DNA of 64,000 nt from Brevundimonas fontaquae (GCF_017086445.1 NZ_CP070968.1:372001-436000); one strand, 5' to 3'; shown: positions 46,116 to 55,768, counted from the stretch's first letter. Translations and numbers: made by a program. Notes: generated by a model not told the origin, from the sequence alone.

Positions 46116-46985
46116 ATGTCCGATACGGCCGAACCCAAGACCCCGCTGCTGAAGACCGCCCTGATCTATGATTTCGACGGCACCCTGGCGCGCGGCAATA
46201 TGCAGGAGGTGTCGTTCATCCCCTCCGTCGGCATGGGCATCGGCGCGTTCTGGGAAGAGGCCGAGCGCCTGACCAAGGACGCCGACGGCGACGGCATCCT
46301 GATGTACATGCAGCTGATGCTGCATCACGCGCGTCAGAACGGCGCCCCGGTGACGCGCGAGACCCTGCGTCAGCACGGCGAGGCGGTGGCCCTGTTCGAG
46401 GGCCTGAAGGATCTCAGCTGGTTCGACCGGATGAACGCCTTCGGGGCCAAATACGGGCTGGAGATCGAGCATTACATCATCTCCGCCGGGCTGGAGGAGA
46501 TGATCGACGGCACGCCGATCCGCCCCGCCCTGACCCACGTCTTCGCCTCCCACTACGTCTATGACGACAAGGGCGAGGCCGCCTGGCCGGCGGTCGGCGT
46601 CAACTACACCACCAAGACCCAGTATCTGTTCCGCATCAACAAGGGCGTGAAGAACCACTGGGAGCACGAACGCATCAACCACTTCATCCCCGACGACGAG
46701 CGCGCCGTGCCCTTCGACCGGATGATCTTCATCGGCGACGGCGACACCGACGTGCCGACCATGAAGATGATGCACACCAAGGGCGGCTTCTCGATCGCCG
46801 TCTATGATCCGCGCTCGAACGAGCGGGATCAGAAGAAGGTCTATTCCCTAATCTCGGAGGACCGGGTGAACTTCGTCGCCGCCGCCGACTATCGCGAGGG
46901 ATCGGCCCTGGACCTGATCGTCAAGGGGCTGGTGGGCCGCATCGCCATCAACGCCGGCTCCATGCCAGCCGACACGGCGGACTAG
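46116..46985 (+). CDS. HAD-superfamily phosphatase (phosphoserine-phosphatase-like)
   Basis: A 289-residue HAD hydrolase. Motif I is LIYDFDGTLARGN near residue 20, with nucleophile Asp and acid Asp; motif II Ser/Thr lies near IISAGLEEMI (residue 128); motif IV is MIFIGDGDTDVPTMKMMHTK near residue 207. The alpha-helical cap (residues 35-120) is of the C1 type as in phosphoserine phosphatases. Substrate is unknown; serine synthesis genes are not nearby. It follows the BECR-like lipoprotein gene after 35 bases. Confidence 0.82.
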   Translation: MSDTAEPKTPLLKTALIYDFDGTLARGNMQEVSFIPSVGMGIGAFWEEAERLTKDADGDGILMYMQLMLHHARQNGAPVTRETLRQHGEAVALFEGLKDLSWFDRMNAFGAKYGLEIEHYIISAGLEEMIDGTPIRPALTHVFASHYVYDDKGEAAWPAVGVNYTTKTQYLFRINKGVKNHWEHERINHFIPDDERAVPFDRMIFIGDGDTDVPTMKMMHTKGGFSIAVYDPRSNERDQKKVYSLISEDRVNFVAAADYREGSALDLIVKGLVGRIAINAGSMPADTAD

Positions 46986-46994
46986 CCCGGCCGA

Positions 46995-47342
46995 TCAGCG
47001 GCCGCCGGCCCTCAGCCAGGCGTCGCGCGCGGGAATCAGCCTCGCCGGCGCCAGGCCTCTCAGCGACTTGGCCCCGGTCTGCCTCAGCCCGGCCTCCTGC
47101 CCGCGCTGCCAGACGACGGTGGCGGGATAGGCGACGCCCGCAGTCACATCGACCACCACGACCTCGCGCGGCAAGGCCCCGCCTCTGTCCAGCCGCAGCT
47201 TCATCCCCGCGTCCGACAGATCGACGATCAGACACGCCGTCTCCAGGCCGGGCGCGCAGATGACGCCGCGCGCGTTTGCAGGTCGGCGCGCGCCCATGCG
47301 GCGGTCGGGCTCGACGGCGGGCTTGGATCCAAACAGGCTCAT
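46995..47342 (-). CDS. PilZ-domain protein (c-di-GMP binding candidate)
   Basis: A 115-residue protein with a single PilZ domain: RRMGARRPANARGVI at the N-terminus supplies the RxxxR c-di-GMP-binding element, followed by CLIVDLSDAGMKLRLDRGGA, matching D/NxSxxG. The rest forms the beta-barrel (VVVDVTAGVAYPATVVWQRG). It may read c-di-GMP to control motility, polarity or envelope functions. ATG 47342 begins the recognisable protein (MSLFGSKPAVEPDRRMGARR). It is nine bases from the convergent HAD gene. Confidence 0.85.
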   Translation of the reverse strand: MSLFGSKPAVEPDRRMGARRPANARGVICAPGLETACLIVDLSDAGMKLRLDRGGALPREVVVVDVTAGVAYPATVVWQRGQEAGLRQTGAKSLRGLAPARLIPARDAWLRAGGR

Positions 47343-47366
47343 GGTCCGATAACGCACAGATGCGGC

Positions 47367-48182
47367 TCAGGCGCCAAGCCCGCCTTCAAGGCTGCGAACC
47401 CCGCGTTTCCGGTCCAGAGCGACGATAATGTCGGCCTCCACGCCGCCCGTCATCATATGACGGCTCAGGCGCTCATAATGCTGGATGAAGACCGCCAGGG
47501 CCGCGCGTCGCTCGGGCGATACGGCGTCCTGCCCCATCAATCCCGCCTCCTGCTCGCAGCGCCAGTCCAGCACGACATCGAACCCCGGCGCCTTCAGAAA
47601 GACCAGGGCGTCCAGCCGCCCGCGCAGGCGGGCGTAGGGCTGACCCAGCGCTGCATTGACCGCCCTGCGCCATTCGGCCCCGACGTCCTGCCGGGCTTCC
47701 AGGGCGTTGATCGGCGCAACCAGATCCCCCTCGGCCTGCGGCGTCGCCCCCAGGCACCATCCCTCCAGCACGATGATCCGCGGCCGACCCTTCACCACAG
47801 GCCAGTCCGCCTGGGGCGCGCGGTCGTCGGCCAGCTTGTCGAAACGCGGCAGAGGCGTCAGATCGTCCGGCCCTGCCGCCTGCAACCGATCCAGCAGACG
47901 GTTCAGAAGGCCCAGGTCATGCGTCCCCGGCGGCCCGCGCGTGGCGAACAGCGGATGCACCCGCGCCGCCATGGCCGCCCGCTCCGCCTTCGTCAGATAG
48001 ACGTCGTCCAGCGACAGGCTCGCCCCGCCGAACCGCTCGGCGACGGCCTTAGCCAGGGTCGATTTTCCTGAACCCTGCGATCCCGCGATCCCCAGGATCG
48101 GCGGCGGACCGTCTTGGCCCATCGCCTCGGCGCGCTGGTCGATCCATCGGCCGATCTGGTCGATCAGCCCCGCGTCGATCAT
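47367..48182 (-). CDS. D-glycerate kinase-type P-loop kinase
   Basis: A 271-residue P-loop kinase of the GLYK/uridine kinase-like class: Walker A in ILGIAGSQGSGKSTLAKAVA near residues 29-48, then the family motif LSLDDVYLTKAERAAMAARV, HPLFATRGPPGTHD near residue 77, and VLEGWCLGA near residue 140. These features fit D-glycerate 3-kinase, which forms 3-phosphoglycerate in photorespiration or glycerate use. The link to a glycerate pathway is not visible locally. It lies one base after the ferredoxin stop on the same strand and probably shares its transcript. Confidence 0.85.
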   Translation of the reverse strand: MIDAGLIDQIGRWIDQRAEAMGQDGPPPILGIAGSQGSGKSTLAKAVAERFGGASLSLDDVYLTKAERAAMAARVHPLFATRGPPGTHDLGLLNRLLDRLQAAGPDDLTPLPRFDKLADDRAPQADWPVVKGRPRIIVLEGWCLGATPQAEGDLVAPINALEARQDVGAEWRRAVNAALGQPYARLRGRLDALVFLKAPGFDVVLDWRCEQEAGLMGQDAVSPERRAALAVFIQHYERLSRHMMTGGVEADIIVALDRKRGVRSLEGGLGA

Positions 48183-48183
48183 T

Positions 48184-48504
48184 TCAGTGCTGGTTTTCCG
48201 GCAACCGCACGATCAGGCCGTTCAGCGCGTCCGACACCCGGATCTGGCACGACAGGCGGCTGTTCGGCTCGACCTCTTCGGCGAAGTCCAGCATCGATTC
48301 TTCCATGGCCGACGGCTTGCCCGTCGCCTCGCGCCAGGCTTCGTCGACATAAACATGGCAGGTCGCGCAGGCGCAGGCCCCGCCGCAGTCCGCGTCGATG
48401 CCCGGCACATTGTTGCGGATCGCGCCTTCCATGACGCTCAGCCCCGACTTCACGTCGACGACGTGCTCGGTTCCGTCATGCTCGATATAGGTGATGCTGG
48501 CCAT
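48184..48504 (-). CDS. [2Fe-2S] ferredoxin, adrenodoxin/Isc type
   Basis: A 106-residue ferredoxin. The cluster ligands lie in [18 protein letters not shown] (three Cys in C-x5-C-x2-C near residues 40-49) with the fourth in [10 protein letters not shown] near residue 86. This spacing is that of vertebrate-type/Fdx ferredoxins that deliver electrons to P450s or to Fe-S assembly. No isc operon and no P450 are adjacent. It is followed after one base by the glycerate kinase-like gene. Confidence 0.93.
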   Translation of the reverse strand: MASITYIEHDGTEHVVDVKSGLSVMEGAIRNNVPGIDADCGGACACATCHVYVDEAWREATGKPSAMEESMLDFAEEVEPNSRLSCQIRVSDALNGLIVRLPENQH

Positions 48505-48583
48505 GGCCCGCTCATATCAAGCCGGACCGCTCGCGCAAGGGCGTTGCTGGCCCCGGAGGACGATGCAGACCCAGAAACGCGGC

Positions 48584-50242
48584 TCAGGCGGCCGTCTCGG
48601 AGCGATCATGGTCGCATGGCGCGTCGGGCGCCGGGAGCAGGAGCCGGAAGGTGGTTCCCACGCCGATCCGGGTCTCATAGTCCAGCACGGCGCCCATCGA
48701 GGTCGCCAGCCGCCTGGCCAGCGCCAGTCCCAGACCCGCGCCGTCGACGCTGCGGGTGGCGGAATCGTCGCCCTGGCTGAAAGGGGTGAACAGCTTCGTC
48801 TGAACGGCTTCGGACATTCCTGGCCCGGTGTCGGCCACCCCGAAGATCAGGCCTTCTGACGACGGCTCGAGCGTCAACCGCACCTCGCCCGCACACGTGA
48901 ACTGGATGGCATTGTCGATCAGGGCCGTCAGCACCTTCGACACGCGCCCCGCGTCGCCGAGCCGCAAGCCGGTGGGCTGATAGGTTTCGGTGATCGCCAA
49001 TCCCTTGGTGTCCGCCTTGGCGCGCAGGCCGGCGGCGGCCTTAGCGAACACCGACGCCGGATCAAACGGCCGCCTCTCCGGCTCGGCCAGGGCGTCATCG
49101 ATGTGCGCCATCTCAAGGATGCGCTCGATCATGACGAGCAGATGCTCGCCCGACTCCTTGACCACGCCGATCTGTCTCCGCTGCGTCGCGCTGAGATCGC
49201 TCATCAGCACGACCTCGGACATGCCCAGCACGCCGTTCAAGGGCGTGCGCAGCTCGTGGCTCATATTGGCTAGGAACCGCGACTTGACCAGATTGGCGGC
49301 GTCGGCGGCTTTCAAGGCTTCGCTCAGCGCCCGCTCGCTGTCGCTGAGCCGTTGGACATTGGCGGCCACGCGCCGCCACATCAGCGCCGCCGCGATCAGG
49401 AACATGACCAGCAGGCCGGCGAACACCGGAAGCAGCGTCGCCAGAATGTGGCGTCCTGGCCTCTCAGGCGCCCAGGACAGTCCGGCGATGGGGGTTCCAT
49501 CCCGGCCTTGAAGAGAAACGAAATGCCGCTCATCCGGCGTCGTCAACCGGGTGTCATGCAGCCCAAGGTCCGTGTGCAGCGAACTGATGAAGGTGCTGAT
49601 CGGCTTGGCGGACACCACGATGGCGTCGCGCGCCGGCCGGGCGACGGGCGCCAGATCCTCGGGCACGACGGTGGCGGCGCCGACCAGATAAAGCGCATCG
49701 CCGGCCCGTATGATGGAGGACCCACGCGAAACCGCCTTGAAGCCGACGGCTTGGCGCCGCGCAGGATTCAGCGAGGTCCGTCGAACGTCGGCCGCCAGAT
49801 CCTGCACCGCCGCGGTCAAGGCGGCCTCGCTCGCCGCATCGACCGTCTTGCCGCCGCGCGACGCCAGCATCAGCCGGCCGTCGCCCGAGAAGACGAGCGT
49901 GACGGCATGATCCATATATTGCGCATAGTAGTCGCCGAAGTTGCTCTGCATCCACGACGTATCCTCGCGCTCCACCGCATCGACGGCGTCGTTCCAGATC
50001 GTCGCAGAGACGATGTCGTCGGAGATGACGTTGAGCATGCGCTCCAGACGACGCTCCACCATCGTCTGTTCGTGGGCGGCTGCGCGCTCATCGATGGCGC
50101 GACTGACCAGAAGCATGGCGATCGTCATGCCCAGGCATACGACGATGAGAACCGTCGCCGCGACAGCCTTCAACCAACGCATCTCATGCGCTTGTGCAAA
50201 GGGCGGCATCTTGGTCAACGGCCAAACCTCCCCGAAGGCCAT
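48584..50242 (-). CDS. Orphan sensor histidine kinase with CHASE4-like periplasmic domain
   Basis: A 552-residue membrane sensor kinase. Two membrane helices (ATVLIVVCLGMTIAMLLVSR near residue 30, and LLPVFAGLLVMFLIAAALMW near residue 270) flank a periplasmic domain of about 215 residues with the CHASE4-type sequence SDDIVSATIWNDAVDAVERE. The dimerisation box has the phosphoacceptor in FLANMSHELRTPLNG near residue 326; the ATPase has LIDNAIQFT, VADTGPGMSEA and GAGLGLALARRLA. No response regulator is nearby. The start could be at 50242, at ATG 50209 or at ATG 50182; a GGGGAGG before 50209 favours a shorter form. It is divergent from the TorF porin gene. Confidence 0.85.
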   Translation of the reverse strand: MAFGEVWPLTKMPPFAQAHEMRWLKAVAATVLIVVCLGMTIAMLLVSRAIDERAAAHEQTMVERRLERMLNVISDDIVSATIWNDAVDAVEREDTSWMQSNFGDYYAQYMDHAVTLVFSGDGRLMLASRGGKTVDAASEAALTAAVQDLAADVRRTSLNPARRQAVGFKAVSRGSSIIRAGDALYLVGAATVVPEDLAPVARPARDAIVVSAKPISTFISSLHTDLGLHDTRLTTPDERHFVSLQGRDGTPIAGLSWAPERPGRHILATLLPVFAGLLVMFLIAAALMWRRVAANVQRLSDSERALSEALKAADAANLVKSRFLANMSHELRTPLNGVLGMSEVVLMSDLSATQRRQIGVVKESGEHLLVMIERILEMAHIDDALAEPERRPFDPASVFAKAAAGLRAKADTKGLAITETYQPTGLRLGDAGRVSKVLTALIDNAIQFTCAGEVRLTLEPSSEGLIFGVADTGPGMSEAVQTKLFTPFSQGDDSATRSVDGAGLGLALARRLATSMGAVLDYETRIGVGTTFRLLLPAPDAPCDHDRSETAA

Positions 50243-50305
50243 GAACAGAGAAAGCCTTTAGAACAGAAATACTTCCGATATATTTAACCTCTGGCTCGGC
50301 ACATT

Positions 50306-50322
50306 CCCCTAAGATTCAGGGG
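50306..50322 (+). promoter_or_regulatory. Hairpin sequestering the ribosome binding site of the TorF gene
   Basis: CCCCT (50306-50310) and AGGGG (50318-50322) are perfectly complementary with a 7-base loop. The right arm is the Shine-Dalgarno (AGGGGG) seven bases before the ATG at 50329. Folding would hide the ribosome site, as in RNA thermometers or switches. Five base pairs is modest, so this is tentative. Confidence 0.35.
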
Positions 50323-50328
50323 GACCTT

Positions 50329-51018
50329 ATGGGCCGATCCTTTCTTGCCGTCCTTGGTCTCGTGTCGGCGTTTCCGGTCGCGGCGTCGGCTCAGGAGGCG
50401 GCCGATCAATGGCGTCTTGAGGCGGTCGTCGGCGGCGTCAGCGACTATCGCTATCGTGGGCTGAGCCTGTCTGACGAAAAGCCGGCGCTGCAGGCCGGCG
50501 TGACCCTGTCCCAGGCGTCAGGACTCTATGCCGACGTCTATCTGTCCAGCATCGCGGCGTATGGCGGCGATGAGGAGGACGAGGGTTCAAGGCTGGAGGC
50601 GACCTTGACCGTCGGATGGGCGGGGTCCTGGCTCGGCTTGGACTGGGACGCGGCCCTGTCCGCCTATCGCTATCCCGGCGGACAGGACGTCGACTATGTC
50701 GAGGCGCCCATCCAGGTCAGCCGCAGCTTCGGCGCCGCGACGGCGACCGTCGGATACGCCTACGCTCCGTCGCAGACCGCCTTGGGAGACGAGGACAATC
50801 ACTACGGCTGGGCGGGGATCGATTACGCACCCGACGACTGGCCCGTCAGCCTCAGCCTGTCGGTCGGCCGCGAGCAGGGCGCCTATGCGCCGGAGGGCAA
50901 GACGGACTGGCGGATCGGCGGCTTCCTGCCCGTGGGCAAACTCACCGCCAGGCTGGAATGGGTCGACAGCGACAGGGACGACGGCGCCCTGGTCGCCAGT
51001 CTGTTCGCCAACTTCTGA
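50329..51018 (+). CDS. TorF-family putative outer membrane porin
   Basis: A 229-residue beta-barrel candidate of the TorF/Gcw_chp family: signal peptide SFLAVLGLVSAFPVAASA, then VVGGVSDYRYRGLSLSDEKP, the family signature near residues 34-53, and alternating strands such as LSLSVGREQGAYAPEG ending in a terminal Phe (VASLFANF), the outer-membrane sorting residue. It is usually found in pathways for diffusible nutrients, but the substrate is unknown. The gene is divergent from the CHASE4 histidine kinase, which may regulate it. Confidence 0.85.
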   Translation: MGRSFLAVLGLVSAFPVAASAQEAADQWRLEAVVGGVSDYRYRGLSLSDEKPALQAGVTLSQASGLYADVYLSSIAAYGGDEEDEGSRLEATLTVGWAGSWLGLDWDAALSAYRYPGGQDVDYVEAPIQVSRSFGAATATVGYAYAPSQTALGDEDNHYGWAGIDYAPDDWPVSLSLSVGREQGAYAPEGKTDWRIGGFLPVGKLTARLEWVDSDRDDGALVASLFANF

Positions 51019-51082
51019 CGCCGGCCGACACGCCCGCCGTCCCCTCGGATCCGAAGGACCGGCGAGCGTTAGAAACCTGGCC

Positions 51083-51877
51083 TCAGGCCGCCTTCTTGCG
51101 ACTCGGCGCGACCATCAGCTTCTTGGTCTCGGCGATGGCCTTGGCCGGGTTCAGGCCCTTGGGGCAGACCTGGGCGCAGTTCATGATCGTGTGGCAGCGA
51201 TACAGTTTGAACGGGTCTTCCAGGTCGTCCAGCCGCTTCTGGGTCGCGTCGTCGCGGCTGTCGGAAATCCAGCGATAGGATTGCAGCAGCGCCGCCGGGC
51301 CCAGGTACTCTTCCTGGTTCCACCAGTAGCTGGGGCACGAGGTCGAGCAGCAGGCGCACAGGATGCACTCGTACAGGCCGTCCAGCTTCTCGCGCTCGGC
51401 CGGGGTCTGCAGACGTTCCGTCTCGGGGTCCGGCTCGTCCGATTGCAGATACGGCTGGATCGAGTCGTACTGGGCGTAGAACAGGCTCAGGTCCGTCACC
51501 AGGTCCTTGACCACCGGCTGGTGGGGCAGGGGGGAGATGGTGATATTGTGCGAACTGCACTCGTCCCAGCCCTTGGTGCAGGCCAGGGTGTTACGTCCGT
51601 CGATGTTCATCGAGCACGAGCCGCAGATGCCCTCGCGGCACGAGCGCCGGAACGACAGGGTCGGATCGATGGTGTTCTTGATGTGGATCAGCGCGTCCAG
51701 CAGCATCGGGCCGTGGTCGCCGCTCGGCACCTCATAGGTGTCCCAGCGCGGATCGGCATCGGTTTCCGGATCGTAGCGATAGACCTTGTAGGTCTTCACG
51801 TCCTTGGAGCCCGGCGCGGCCTTGTGGACCTTGCCGGTCGTCGGCTTGGAGCCTCTGGGGAGAGTAAGCTGGACCAT
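51083..51877 (-). CDS. sdhB: Succinate dehydrogenase iron-sulfur subunit SdhB
   Basis: Electron-transfer subunit of complex II. The 264-residue product has the [2Fe-2S] motif in [20 protein letters not shown] near residue 79-98 and the [4Fe-4S]/[3Fe-4S] region [20 protein letters not shown] and [20 protein letters not shown], all Cys intact. It is the last gene of sdhCDAB, one base after sdhA. It transfers electrons from FAD in SdhA to ubiquinone at the SdhCD interface. Confidence 0.97.
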   Translation of the reverse strand: MVQLTLPRGSKPTTGKVHKAAPGSKDVKTYKVYRYDPETDADPRWDTYEVPSGDHGPMLLDALIHIKNTIDPTLSFRRSCREGICGSCSMNIDGRNTLACTKGWDECSSHNITISPLPHQPVVKDLVTDLSLFYAQYDSIQPYLQSDEPDPETERLQTPAEREKLDGLYECILCACCSTSCPSYWWNQEEYLGPAALLQSYRWISDSRDDATQKRLDDLEDPFKLYRCHTIMNCAQVCPKGLNPAKAIAETKKLMVAPSRKKAA

Positions 51878-51878
51878 C

Positions 51879-53663
51879 TTAGTAAACCCGCGCCTTCGGT
51901 TCGATATACGCGATGTCGTCGGACATGGTGTAGTTGTGGACCGGACGATAATCGATCTGGACCTGCTCGCCCGGACGCTTCCACGCCAGGGTGTGCTTCA
52001 TCCAGTTGACGTCGTCGCGATCGGGATAGTCCTCGCGGGCGTGGGCGCCGCGCGATTCCGTGCGGTTCAGGCCGCCCTCGATCGTCACCATCGCCTGGGC
52101 GATCAGGTTGTCGTACTCCAGCGTCTCGACCAGGTCCGTATTCCAGATCAGGCCGCGATCGGTGGTCTTGATGTCGGCGCCGGCCGCCTCGATGGCGCGC
52201 AGCTTGTCCGTGCCCTGCTGCAGGGTCTCGCCGGTGCGGAACACCGCCGCATCGGCCTGCATCGCGCGCTGCATCGACAGACGCAGCTCGGCGGTCGGAG
52301 TCGAGCCGTCGGCGTAGCGGAATCGGTCCAGGCGGGCCAGGTGCTGGTCGGTCTGGCTTCTGGAGGCCGACGGCACGGCCGAGGCCTTGTCGACGACTTC
52401 ACCGCAGCGCAGGCCGACGGCGCGGCCGAACACCACCAGGTCGGTCAGGGAGTTGGAGCCCAGGCGGTTGGCGCCGTGCACCGAGACGCAAGCCGCCTCG
52501 CCCACGGCCATCAGGCCCGGGACCACGCTGTCGGGGTTGCCGTCGCGCAGCGTCAGGACTTCGCCGTGATAGTTCGTGGGGATGCCGCCCATGTTGTAGT
52601 GGACGGTCGGCAGGACCGGGATCGGCTCCTTGGTCACGTCCACGCCGGCGAAGATCTTGGCGCTTTCGGAAATGCCCGGCAGGCGCTGGTGCAGGATCTT
52701 CGGATCCAGGTGATCGAGGTGCAGGAAGATGTGGTCCTTGTTCGGACCCACACCGCGCCCTTCGCGGATTTCGATGGTCATGGAGCGCGAGACCATGTCG
52801 CGCGGGGCCAGGTCCTTCACGGTCGGCGCATAGCGCTCCATGAAGCGCTCGCCTTCCGAGTTGGTCAGATAGCCGCCCTCGCCGCGTGCGCCCTCGGTGA
52901 TCAGGCAGCCGGCGCCATAGATGCCGGTCGGGTGGAACTGCACGAACTCCATGTCCTGCAACGGCAGGCCGGCGCGCAGCACCATCGCATTGCCGTCGCC
53001 GGTGCAGGTGTGGGCCGAGGTGGCGCTGAAATAGGCGCGGCCGTATCCGCCGGTCGCCAGAACCACCATCTTGGCGCGGAACTGGTGAAGCTGACCGTTG
53101 TCGAGCTGCAGCGCCGTCACGCCGGTGCAGGCGCCGTCCTGCATGATCAGGTCCAGCGCGAAATATTCGACGAAGAACTTCACCTCGCGGCGCACCGACT
53201 GGCCGTACAGGGTGTGCAGGATGGCGTGGCCGGTGCGGTCGGCGGCGGCGCAGGTGCGCTGCACCGGGCCTTCGCCGAAGTTGCGGGTCATGCCGCCGAA
53301 GGCGCGCTGATAGATCTTGCCTTCTTCGGTGCGGCTGAAGGGCACGCCCCAGTGTTCCAGCTCATAGACGGCCTTGGGCGCGTTCCGGACCAGATATTCG
53401 ATCGAGTCCTGGTCGCCCAGCCAGTCCGACCCCTTGACGGTGTCGTACATGTGCCACTGCCAGCTGTCCTCGCCCATGTTGCCGAGCGAGGCGGAGATGC
53501 CGCCCTGGGCTGCGACGGTGTGCGAGCGGGTCGGGAAGACCTTGGTCACGCAGGCGACCTTCAGTCCCTGCTGGGCGGCGCCGAGCGCAGCGCGAAGGCC
53601 CGAGCCCCCGGCGCCGACGACGACGACGTCGTATTCGTGATCGATCAGTTCGTAAGCGGCCAT
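51879..53663 (-). CDS. sdhA: Succinate dehydrogenase flavoprotein subunit SdhA
   Basis: Oxidises succinate to fumarate with covalent FAD. The 594-residue product has the FAD-binding [20 protein letters not shown] at residues 13-32, the flavinylation His in [11 protein letters not shown] near residue 46, the active-site region [20 protein letters not shown] and [18 protein letters not shown] near the C-terminus. Fully conserved in appearance. It follows sdhD by seven bases. Electrons pass to SdhB. Confidence 0.98.
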   Translation of the reverse strand: MAAYELIDHEYDVVVVGAGGSGLRAALGAAQQGLKVACVTKVFPTRSHTVAAQGGISASLGNMGEDSWQWHMYDTVKGSDWLGDQDSIEYLVRNAPKAVYELEHWGVPFSRTEEGKIYQRAFGGMTRNFGEGPVQRTCAAADRTGHAILHTLYGQSVRREVKFFVEYFALDLIMQDGACTGVTALQLDNGQLHQFRAKMVVLATGGYGRAYFSATSAHTCTGDGNAMVLRAGLPLQDMEFVQFHPTGIYGAGCLITEGARGEGGYLTNSEGERFMERYAPTVKDLAPRDMVSRSMTIEIREGRGVGPNKDHIFLHLDHLDPKILHQRLPGISESAKIFAGVDVTKEPIPVLPTVHYNMGGIPTNYHGEVLTLRDGNPDSVVPGLMAVGEAACVSVHGANRLGSNSLTDLVVFGRAVGLRCGEVVDKASAVPSASRSQTDQHLARLDRFRYADGSTPTAELRLSMQRAMQADAAVFRTGETLQQGTDKLRAIEAAGADIKTTDRGLIWNTDLVETLEYDNLIAQAMVTIEGGLNRTESRGAHAREDYPDRDDVNWMKHTLAWKRPGEQVQIDYRPVHNYTMSDDIAYIEPKARVY

Positions 53664-53670
53664 CAGTTCA

Positions 53671-54090
53671 TCAGGCTCCGAAACCAGCGGGCAGCGGCGC
53701 CGAACCCAGCGCCAGCCGTACGATGAAGAAGACGCTGGCGGCGGCCAGCACCAGGAAGACGATGTTCAGCAGCAGGACCAGAAGGCCGCGCGTTCCGACG
53801 TTGGGCACGTAGTCTTCCAGAATGACTTTCCAGGCCAGGCTGACGTAGCCGAAGAAGATCACCGCGGTGATCGCCATCAGGACGGCGTTCAGCGGATTGG
53901 CGAACCAGGCCATCGCCGCGTCATAGCCGGCGCCCGCCAGGGTGAAGCCGGTCGAGGCGACCCACAGGCCCAGCGGCAGCAGGGCCACGAGCAGGATCCG
54001 CTCGATCAGCCACTCGCCGGCGCCGTGACGCTCGGAAACCTTGACGTTGTTCTTGAACTTTGCCCCGTTCCCTTTGATTTGACCGCTCAC
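53671..54090 (-). CDS. sdhD: Succinate dehydrogenase membrane anchor SdhD (usual haem ligand His replaced by Tyr)
   Basis: A 139-residue membrane anchor with three hydrophobic helices. The GTG start at 54090 overlaps the sdhC stop (GTGA). Alignment by eye to E. coli SdhD has no gap from FANPLNAV to the DYV motif: [20 protein letters not shown] places Tyr82 at the position of the haem b ligand His71, while the quinone-site pair Asp-Tyr (residues 93-94) is kept. The only His is at residue 22, before the first helix. The subunit anchors SdhAB and forms the ubiquinone site with SdhC. Confidence 0.92.
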   Translation of the reverse strand: MSGQIKGNGAKFKNNVKVSERHGAGEWLIERILLVALLPLGLWVASTGFTLAGAGYDAAMAWFANPLNAVLMAITAVIFFGYVSLAWKVILEDYVPNVGTRGLLVLLLNIVFLVLAAASVFFIVRLALGSAPLPAGFGA

Positions 54091-54551
54091 AGCGAAACCC
54101 TCCCCGTGGCGAACAGCACGACCCAGAACAGCACGGCCAACGGGATCGGTCCCCACACGGCGATGTTCGACAGGGCGGTCGCCGACTTCACCGTCAATCC
54201 GTTGCCGGTGTCGTTATAGGTGTGGCGCGCGCCGTTCAGGATGAAGGAGAACAGCACGACCGTCAGACCGAAGAAGACCAGCAGGCCCAGCGGCGATCCG
54301 GCCAGATCGAGCGCGCTCTGGAACGCCTCGGGTCCGAACGCCAGCGCGCCCAGCCAGGCCAGGACGAACAGCACGCCGACCGTGGCGGCGATGATCGTCG
54401 CGCGGAACAGGATCGAGGCCGTCATGGTGACGTGCCAGCGCCAGACGCCCATGTGGGGCGACAGCGGCGCGATATGTCCGTTCGGTTGAGTGACGAAGCG
54501 ACCCGTCCGGTCGCTTGAGGCGCCACCCGGCGTCGGGTTGGGCTGGTTCAT
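54087..54551 (-). CDS. sdhC: Succinate dehydrogenase cytochrome b556 subunit SdhC (usual haem ligand His replaced by Phe)
   Basis: A 154-residue membrane anchor with three helices. SPHMGVWRWHVTMTASILFR near residues 31-50 matches the family signature, keeping the quinone-site Ser46 and Arg50, but the usual SI-x-H-R His is Phe49. In GLTVVLFSFILNGARHTYND a gapless comparison with E. coli SdhC puts Phe103 at the position of haem ligand His84. ATG 54551 (MNQPNPTPGG) is used; the frame is open five codons further. It is first in sdhCDAB. Confidence 0.93.
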   Translation of the reverse strand: MNQPNPTPGGASSDRTGRFVTQPNGHIAPLSPHMGVWRWHVTMTASILFRATIIAATVGVLFVLAWLGALAFGPEAFQSALDLAGSPLGLLVFFGLTVVLFSFILNGARHTYNDTGNGLTVKSATALSNIAVWGPIPLAVLFWVVLFATGRVSL

Positions 54552-54744
54552 GCGAATGGTTCTCAAAAGCGAATGAATTCAATCGCCGTGTGCGGTTGCG
54601 AAGGCTTTTGTGACCCCGTGGGGCCGGTGTCAACGCACAGACCCCCAGATCGACGGATTGCCCCGCTTATACGTCCGTCTGAGACGATGGATCGTCAGGG
54701 GGCTCGGGCTCGCCACCGCTGATCCGCCACCCTATATGTAGCGA

Positions 54745-55605
54745 ATGACCCAGCCCCGTTCCGTCCTTCGCCTGCACCCCGCCCACCGCGACGACATCGG
54801 CGACCTGACCACCCGCCGTCCCGTGCCCGGCCCCGGTGTGGACCAGATCGATCCCTTCCTGTTCCTGAACCACCACGGGCCCCAGACCTATGCGCCGGGC
54901 AACGCCGGCCTGCCGTTCGGCCCGCACCCGCACCGGGGCTTCGAGACCGTCACCTTCATCCTGGACGGCGAGCTGGCCCACAACGATTCCGGCGGCGGCG
55001 AGAGCATCATCAAGGCGGGCGGCATCCAGTGGATGACCGCCGGGTCGGGCCTGATCCACGCCGAACTGTCCCCCGCCGCCTTCAAGCGCGACGGCGGGCC
55101 GATGGAGATCCTGCAGCTTTGGGTGAACCTGCCGTCGCGGCTGAAGATGACCAAGCCGGACTATGTGGGCCTGCAGAAATCCGACATCCCGACCTTCACC
55201 ACCGAGAACGGCGTCACGGTCGAGCCGGTCTCCGGCGACTGGCTGGGTGTCACGGCGCCGATCCAGTCGCTGATCGACATCCATCTGGCCGTCGTGCGCC
55301 TTCCCGCCGGCGCGACGTTCGAAACGCCCGTCGCCCCCGGCCGCAACGTCTTCCTGTATGGCGTCAAGGGCGAGATCGCCGTCGCCGGAACGCCCGTGCC
55401 TCAATGGAACCTCGGCGCCCTGTCCGACGGCGATGCGGTCCAGATCACGGCGACCACCGACGCCGTCGTCCTCTTGGGCCACGCCGAGCCCATCGGCGAG
55501 CCGGTCTTCAGCCATGGCCCCTTCGTCATGAACACCCGCGACGAGATCATCCAGGCGATCCAGGACTACCAGTCCGGCAAGTTCGGCCCGCCGCCCAGGG
55601 TGTGA
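54745..55605 (+). CDS. Pirin-family protein
   Basis: A 286-residue bicupin of the pirin family. The metal-binding motif GPHPHRGFETVTFILDGELA near residue 59 supplies two His, and HAELS near residue 103 supplies further ligands (His and Glu). Some bacterial pirins have quercetin 2,3-dioxygenase activity, others regulate pyruvate dehydrogenase; which applies is not known. The ATG at 54745 stands alone. The 193-base gap to sdhC holds both promoters; I recognise none. Confidence 0.88.
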   Translation: MTQPRSVLRLHPAHRDDIGDLTTRRPVPGPGVDQIDPFLFLNHHGPQTYAPGNAGLPFGPHPHRGFETVTFILDGELAHNDSGGGESIIKAGGIQWMTAGSGLIHAELSPAAFKRDGGPMEILQLWVNLPSRLKMTKPDYVGLQKSDIPTFTTENGVTVEPVSGDWLGVTAPIQSLIDIHLAVVRLPAGATFETPVAPGRNVFLYGVKGEIAVAGTPVPQWNLGALSDGDAVQITATTDAVVLLGHAEPIGEPVFSHGPFVMNTRDEIIQAIQDYQSGKFGPPPRV

Positions 55606-55618
55606 GGCGGGCGCTTTC

Positions 55619-55768
55619 GTCTCCTCCCTGCTTTGCGGGGAGGTGGCGCGGCGCTTCTTCAGCGCCGTGACGGAGGGGCTCTTCGGAGCGTCACCGATCA
55701 AGGGACGTGAGGCGGCACAACCCCTCCACCGCTCAGCGGTCCCCCTCCCCGCAAAGCGGGGAGGAGAC
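55619..55768. repeat. Intergenic palindromic repeat, family 1 (pirin-alaS)
   Basis: A 25-base inverted repeat forms the ends: 55619-55643 and 55744-55768 are complementary with one mismatch, each holding a smaller hairpin around GCTTTGC. The inner part includes CCCCTCCACCGCTCAGCGGT, shared with the repeat between the DUF2939 and icd genes. It is non-coding; such REP-like elements can affect mRNA ends. Confidence 0.8.
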
